64,000 bases of DNA from Dechloromonas sp. UBA6271 (GTDB taxonomy: Bacteria; Pseudomonadota; Gammaproteobacteria; Burkholderiales; Rhodocyclaceae), in NCBI GenBank assembly GCA_002440665.1, contig DJUX01000037.1, forward strand, positions 7,300 through 71,299, written 5' to 3'. Of the stretch, positions 62,104 to 64,000 are shown one piece after another (positions within the stretch are counted from its first letter, which is position 1; the number at the start of each line of letters is the position of its first letter). A program made the position numbers and the translations under genes. The notes beneath the pieces were generated by a model, which made no database searches, was not told where the DNA came from, and saw only the letters and a list, made by a program, of their open reading frames with translations.

Positions 62104-63555
62104 ATGACCGAAGAAATACTGATCAATTTCACTCCGCAGGAGACGCGCGTTGCCGTCATGCAACAGGGCGTCGTCCAGGAATTGCATATCGAGCGCACGG
62201 CGAGCCGCGGGCTGGTCGGCAACGTTTATCTCGGGCGCATCGTGCGCATCCTGCCCGGCATGCAGTCGGCTTTCGTCGAAATCGGCCTCGAGCGCACCGC
62301 CTTCCTGCATGTCGCCGACATCTGGCAGCCGCGTGAAACGGCGACCGAGCGGCCGATAGAAAAAATTCTTTTCGAGGGCCAGAGCATTGTCGTCCAGGTG
62401 GTGAAGGACCCGATCGGCACCAAAGGTGCCCGGCTGTCGACGCAGATTTCGATCGCCGGCCGCATGCTGGTCTACCTGCCGCAGGAAAAGCATATCGGCA
62501 TCTCGCAGCGCATCGAGGCGGAAGCCGAGCGCGAGGCGCTGCGCGAAAAGATCACCCGTCTGGTGCCGCCCGACGAACCGGGCGGCTTCATCGTCCGCAC
62601 CATGGCCGAGAATGCCAGCGACGGCGAATTCGCCACCGACATCGCCTACCTGCGCAAGACCTGGGGCGACATCCGCGACAAGGCGCGCGTTTCCGGCCCG
62701 CCCAGCGTGCTCTACCAGGAACTTTCACTCGGCCAGCGCGTGCTGCGCGACTTCGTGAACCCGGAAACCGGGCGCATCGTCATCGACTCGCGGGAAAATT
62801 TCCAGAAGCTCATGAGTTTTTCTGAGGAATACACGCCGGCCGTGCTGCCGCTGCTCGACCACTACACCGGCCAGCGCCCGCTGTTCGACCTGCACGGGGT
62901 CGAGGAGGAAATCCAGAAAGCCCTGGCGCGGCGCGTCGATCTCAAATCCGGTGGCTACCTGATCATCGACCAGACCGAGGCGATGACGACCATCGACGTG
63001 AACACCGGTGGCTTCGTCGGTGTGCGCAATTTCGACGACACCATCTTCAAGACCAACCTCGAAGCGGCGGTCACCATCGCCCGCCAGCTGCGGCTGAGGA
63101 ACCTCGGCGGCATCATCATTGTCGATTTCATCGACATGGAAAACGAAGAGCACAAGGCGGCGGTGCTGGATGAATTCAACAAGGCGCTGGCGCGCGACCA
63201 TACCCGGCTGACGGTCAACGGCTTCACCGCGCTCGGCCTGGTCGAGATGACACGCAAGCGCACCCGTGAGTCGCTGGCGCACGTGCTGTGCCAGACCTGC
63301 CCGACCTGCAGCGGGCGCGGCGAGGTCAAGACGGCGCGCACCGTCGCCTACGAAATTCTCCGCGAACTGCTGCGCGAGGCACGCCAGTTCAATGCCCGCG
63401 AATACCGGGTTCTCGCCGGCCCGGCCGTGGTCGACCTGTTCCTCGACGAAGAATCGCAGGCGCTGGCCATGCTCTCCGATTTCATCGAAAAGCCCGTTTC
63501 CCTGCAGTCGGAGCCGAGCTATTCGCCGGAGCAATACGACATCGTTTTGATGTAG
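62104..63555 (+). CDS. rng: Ribonuclease G
   Basis: Endonuclease for 16S rRNA 5' maturation and mRNA turnover. The 483-aa product has the S1 domain (GNVYLGRIVRILPGMQSAFVEIGLERTAFLH, visible in parts), the catalytic DNase-I-like domain with metal Asp residues (TTIDVNTGGFVG, GGIIIVDFIDMENEEH) and the Zn-link CPTCSGRGEV. There is no long C-terminal scaffold, so RNase G rather than E. The stop codon lies in an inverted repeat and AT-rich sequence follows. Confidence 0.96.
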   Translation: MTEEILINFTPQETRVAVMQQGVVQELHIERTASRGLVGNVYLGRIVRILPGMQSAFVEIGLERTAFLHVADIWQPRETATERPIEKILFEGQSIVVQVVKDPIGTKGARLSTQISIAGRMLVYLPQEKHIGISQRIEAEAEREALREKITRLVPPDEPGGFIVRTMAENASDGEFATDIAYLRKTWGDIRDKARVSGPPSVLYQELSLGQRVLRDFVNPETGRIVIDSRENFQKLMSFSEEYTPAVLPLLDHYTGQRPLFDLHGVEEEIQKALARRVDLKSGGYLIIDQTEAMTTIDVNTGGFVGVRNFDDTIFKTNLEAAVTIARQLRLRNLGGIIIVDFIDMENEEHKAAVLDEFNKALARDHTRLTVNGFTALGLVEMTRKRTRESLAHVLCQTCPTCSGRGEVKTARTVAYEILRELLREARQFNAREYRVLAGPAVVDLFLDEESQALAMLSDFIEKPVSLQSEPSYSPEQYDIVLM

Positions 63556-63568
63556 ATAAAAATATCTA
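63553..63568 (+). repeat. Inverted repeat overlapping the rng stop
   Basis: TAGATA (63553-63558), four A, TATCTA (63563-63568) is a perfect 6-bp inverted repeat that includes the rng stop codon TAG. Confidence 0.5.
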
Positions 63569-63571
63569 AAT

Positions 63572-63606
63572 AAAACAATAAATTAGTGTTTATTGTTTTG
63601 CTTTTT
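63572..63606 (+). terminator. AT-rich hairpin after rng, possible terminator
   Basis: AAAACAATAAA (63572-63582) and TTTATTGTTTT (63589-63599) form a perfect 11-bp stem with a 6-nt loop, followed by GCTTTTTT. The stem has few G-C pairs, so it may equally be a protein-binding site. The rest of the gap to 63707 is AT-rich with a repeated TAGCTAC (63614 and 63625) and no gene. Confidence 0.5.
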
Positions 63607-63707
63607 TCATGCGTAGCTACACGTCTAGCTACTCATTTTATAGTCGATGTTAATAGACTGTTGGTTGCCCAAGAGCTTGGGACTATCAAGCTTGCGGAGA
63701 GGGTTGA

Positions 63708-63995
63708 GTGAATCTCGGGGACATTGAAAGCGTTAGAGGTGGATTAACTCTTCCCTTATTGGCTGGGGATGAGCCGTTCGGGCTTTCTGAAACTGAATAC
63801 TTCACTCCTGACGATTGGGCTTGGCTGTTCCTAAGCATGAATTGCGACTACGCCAAGGCGTTCGAGGCGCAAGCCGCCATAGGAGCGGCTGGTAACGATG
63901 CCTTGCAAGCGTTTTGCGAAGATGCCCTAAGCGTCGATGTAATTCCCGACCGCGACAGCTCTTGCCGCAGTCGCTTTGGTGTTGACGCGCACTGA
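63708..63995 (+). CDS. Hypothetical small protein with a DUF6499-like patch
   Basis: A 95-aa protein with GTG start at 63708, preceded by GGAGAGG about 8 bp upstream. The segment FTPDDWAWLFLSMNCDYAKAFE is reminiscent of the short W-AWxFLxxNxDY pattern of DUF6499-like proteins found on mobile elements; the resemblance is by eye. No other domain seen. Sequence composition differs from rng, and the AT-rich gap before it suggests the start of an accessory segment continuing beyond the window. Confidence 0.5.
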   Translation: MNLGDIESVRGGLTLPLLAGDEPFGLSETEYFTPDDWAWLFLSMNCDYAKAFEAQAAIGAAGNDALQAFCEDALSVDVIPDRDSSCRSRFGVDAH

Positions 63996-64000
63996 AAAGT

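Overview
The window is GC-rich, densely packed chromosomal DNA. Gene content and order suggest a betaproteobacterium, most likely of the Rhodocyclales (Dechloromonas/Azonexus-like). Indicators are the mre-rod-rlpA cell-shape block, metX-metW-ampG, the polA / LOG / DUF2782 / thrB neighbourhood, aerobic-type late cobalamin genes with bluB, and O2-independent ubiquinone genes ubiUV. This placement is inferred from gene content only. No rRNA, tRNA, CRISPR array, prophage or intact insertion sequence was recognised.

Layout. 1-1.9 kb: ubiU-ubiV on the minus strand behind a promoter with an FNR-like box. 2-8.6 kb: minus-strand elongasome operon mreB-mreC-mreD-mrdA-rodA-rlpA. 8.7-12.4 kb: plus-strand gatC-gatA-[lipoprotein]-gatB. 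12.4-15.6 kb: a periplasmic coiled-coil protein, pyrE, an exonuclease III and a yqjD/yqjE/yqjK-like trio. 15.6-19.7 kb: ampG, metW, metX (with an attenuator-like hairpin in its leader), a SCO1 copper chaperone and a small exported protein.

19.8-34.8 kb is a cobalamin region. On the minus strand are two BtuF-like proteins, a CobD/CobC-like protein that has lost its PLP lysine, and bluB. On the plus strand is cobQ. An accessory island of about 4 kb follows (AT-rich small genes, a DUF1778/GNAT toxin-antitoxin pair and a YjjJ-type HipA kinase), then cobU, a cobalamin riboswitch with its terminator, cobT and cobS, and further on a CobC-type phosphatase. Between cobS and cobC lie small uncharacterised genes and a candidate orphan small RNA. 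Together the genes cover lower-ligand synthesis (BluB), side-chain amidation (CobQ) and nucleotide-loop assembly (CobU, CobT, CobS, CobC). No cbiB was seen in the window.

34.8-46.5 kb is a plus-strand lipopolysaccharide core/O-antigen block: three GT9 heptosyltransferase-like proteins, three GT4 glycosyltransferases, MsbA, an asparagine-synthase-type amidotransferase and an O-antigen ligase. 46.5-64 kb is mostly housekeeping: polA, a LOG-family protein, thrB, two membrane paralogues, nadD-rsfS-rlmH-maf, a glycosyltransferase, an enoyl-CoA hydratase, rluA, acetoacetyl-CoA synthetase, an acyltransferase, trhP and rng. After rng the base composition drops sharply and a small unknown gene follows, possibly the edge of another accessory segment.

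An 11-mer, TTGCGGTCRAC, recurs across the window far more often than composition predicts, often followed by an A-run. It is the most unusual genome-scale pattern here. The other leading observations are the active-site-less CobD-like protein, the toxin-antitoxin pair bracketed by duplicated hipA 3' ends, and the FNR-type promoter of ubiUV.
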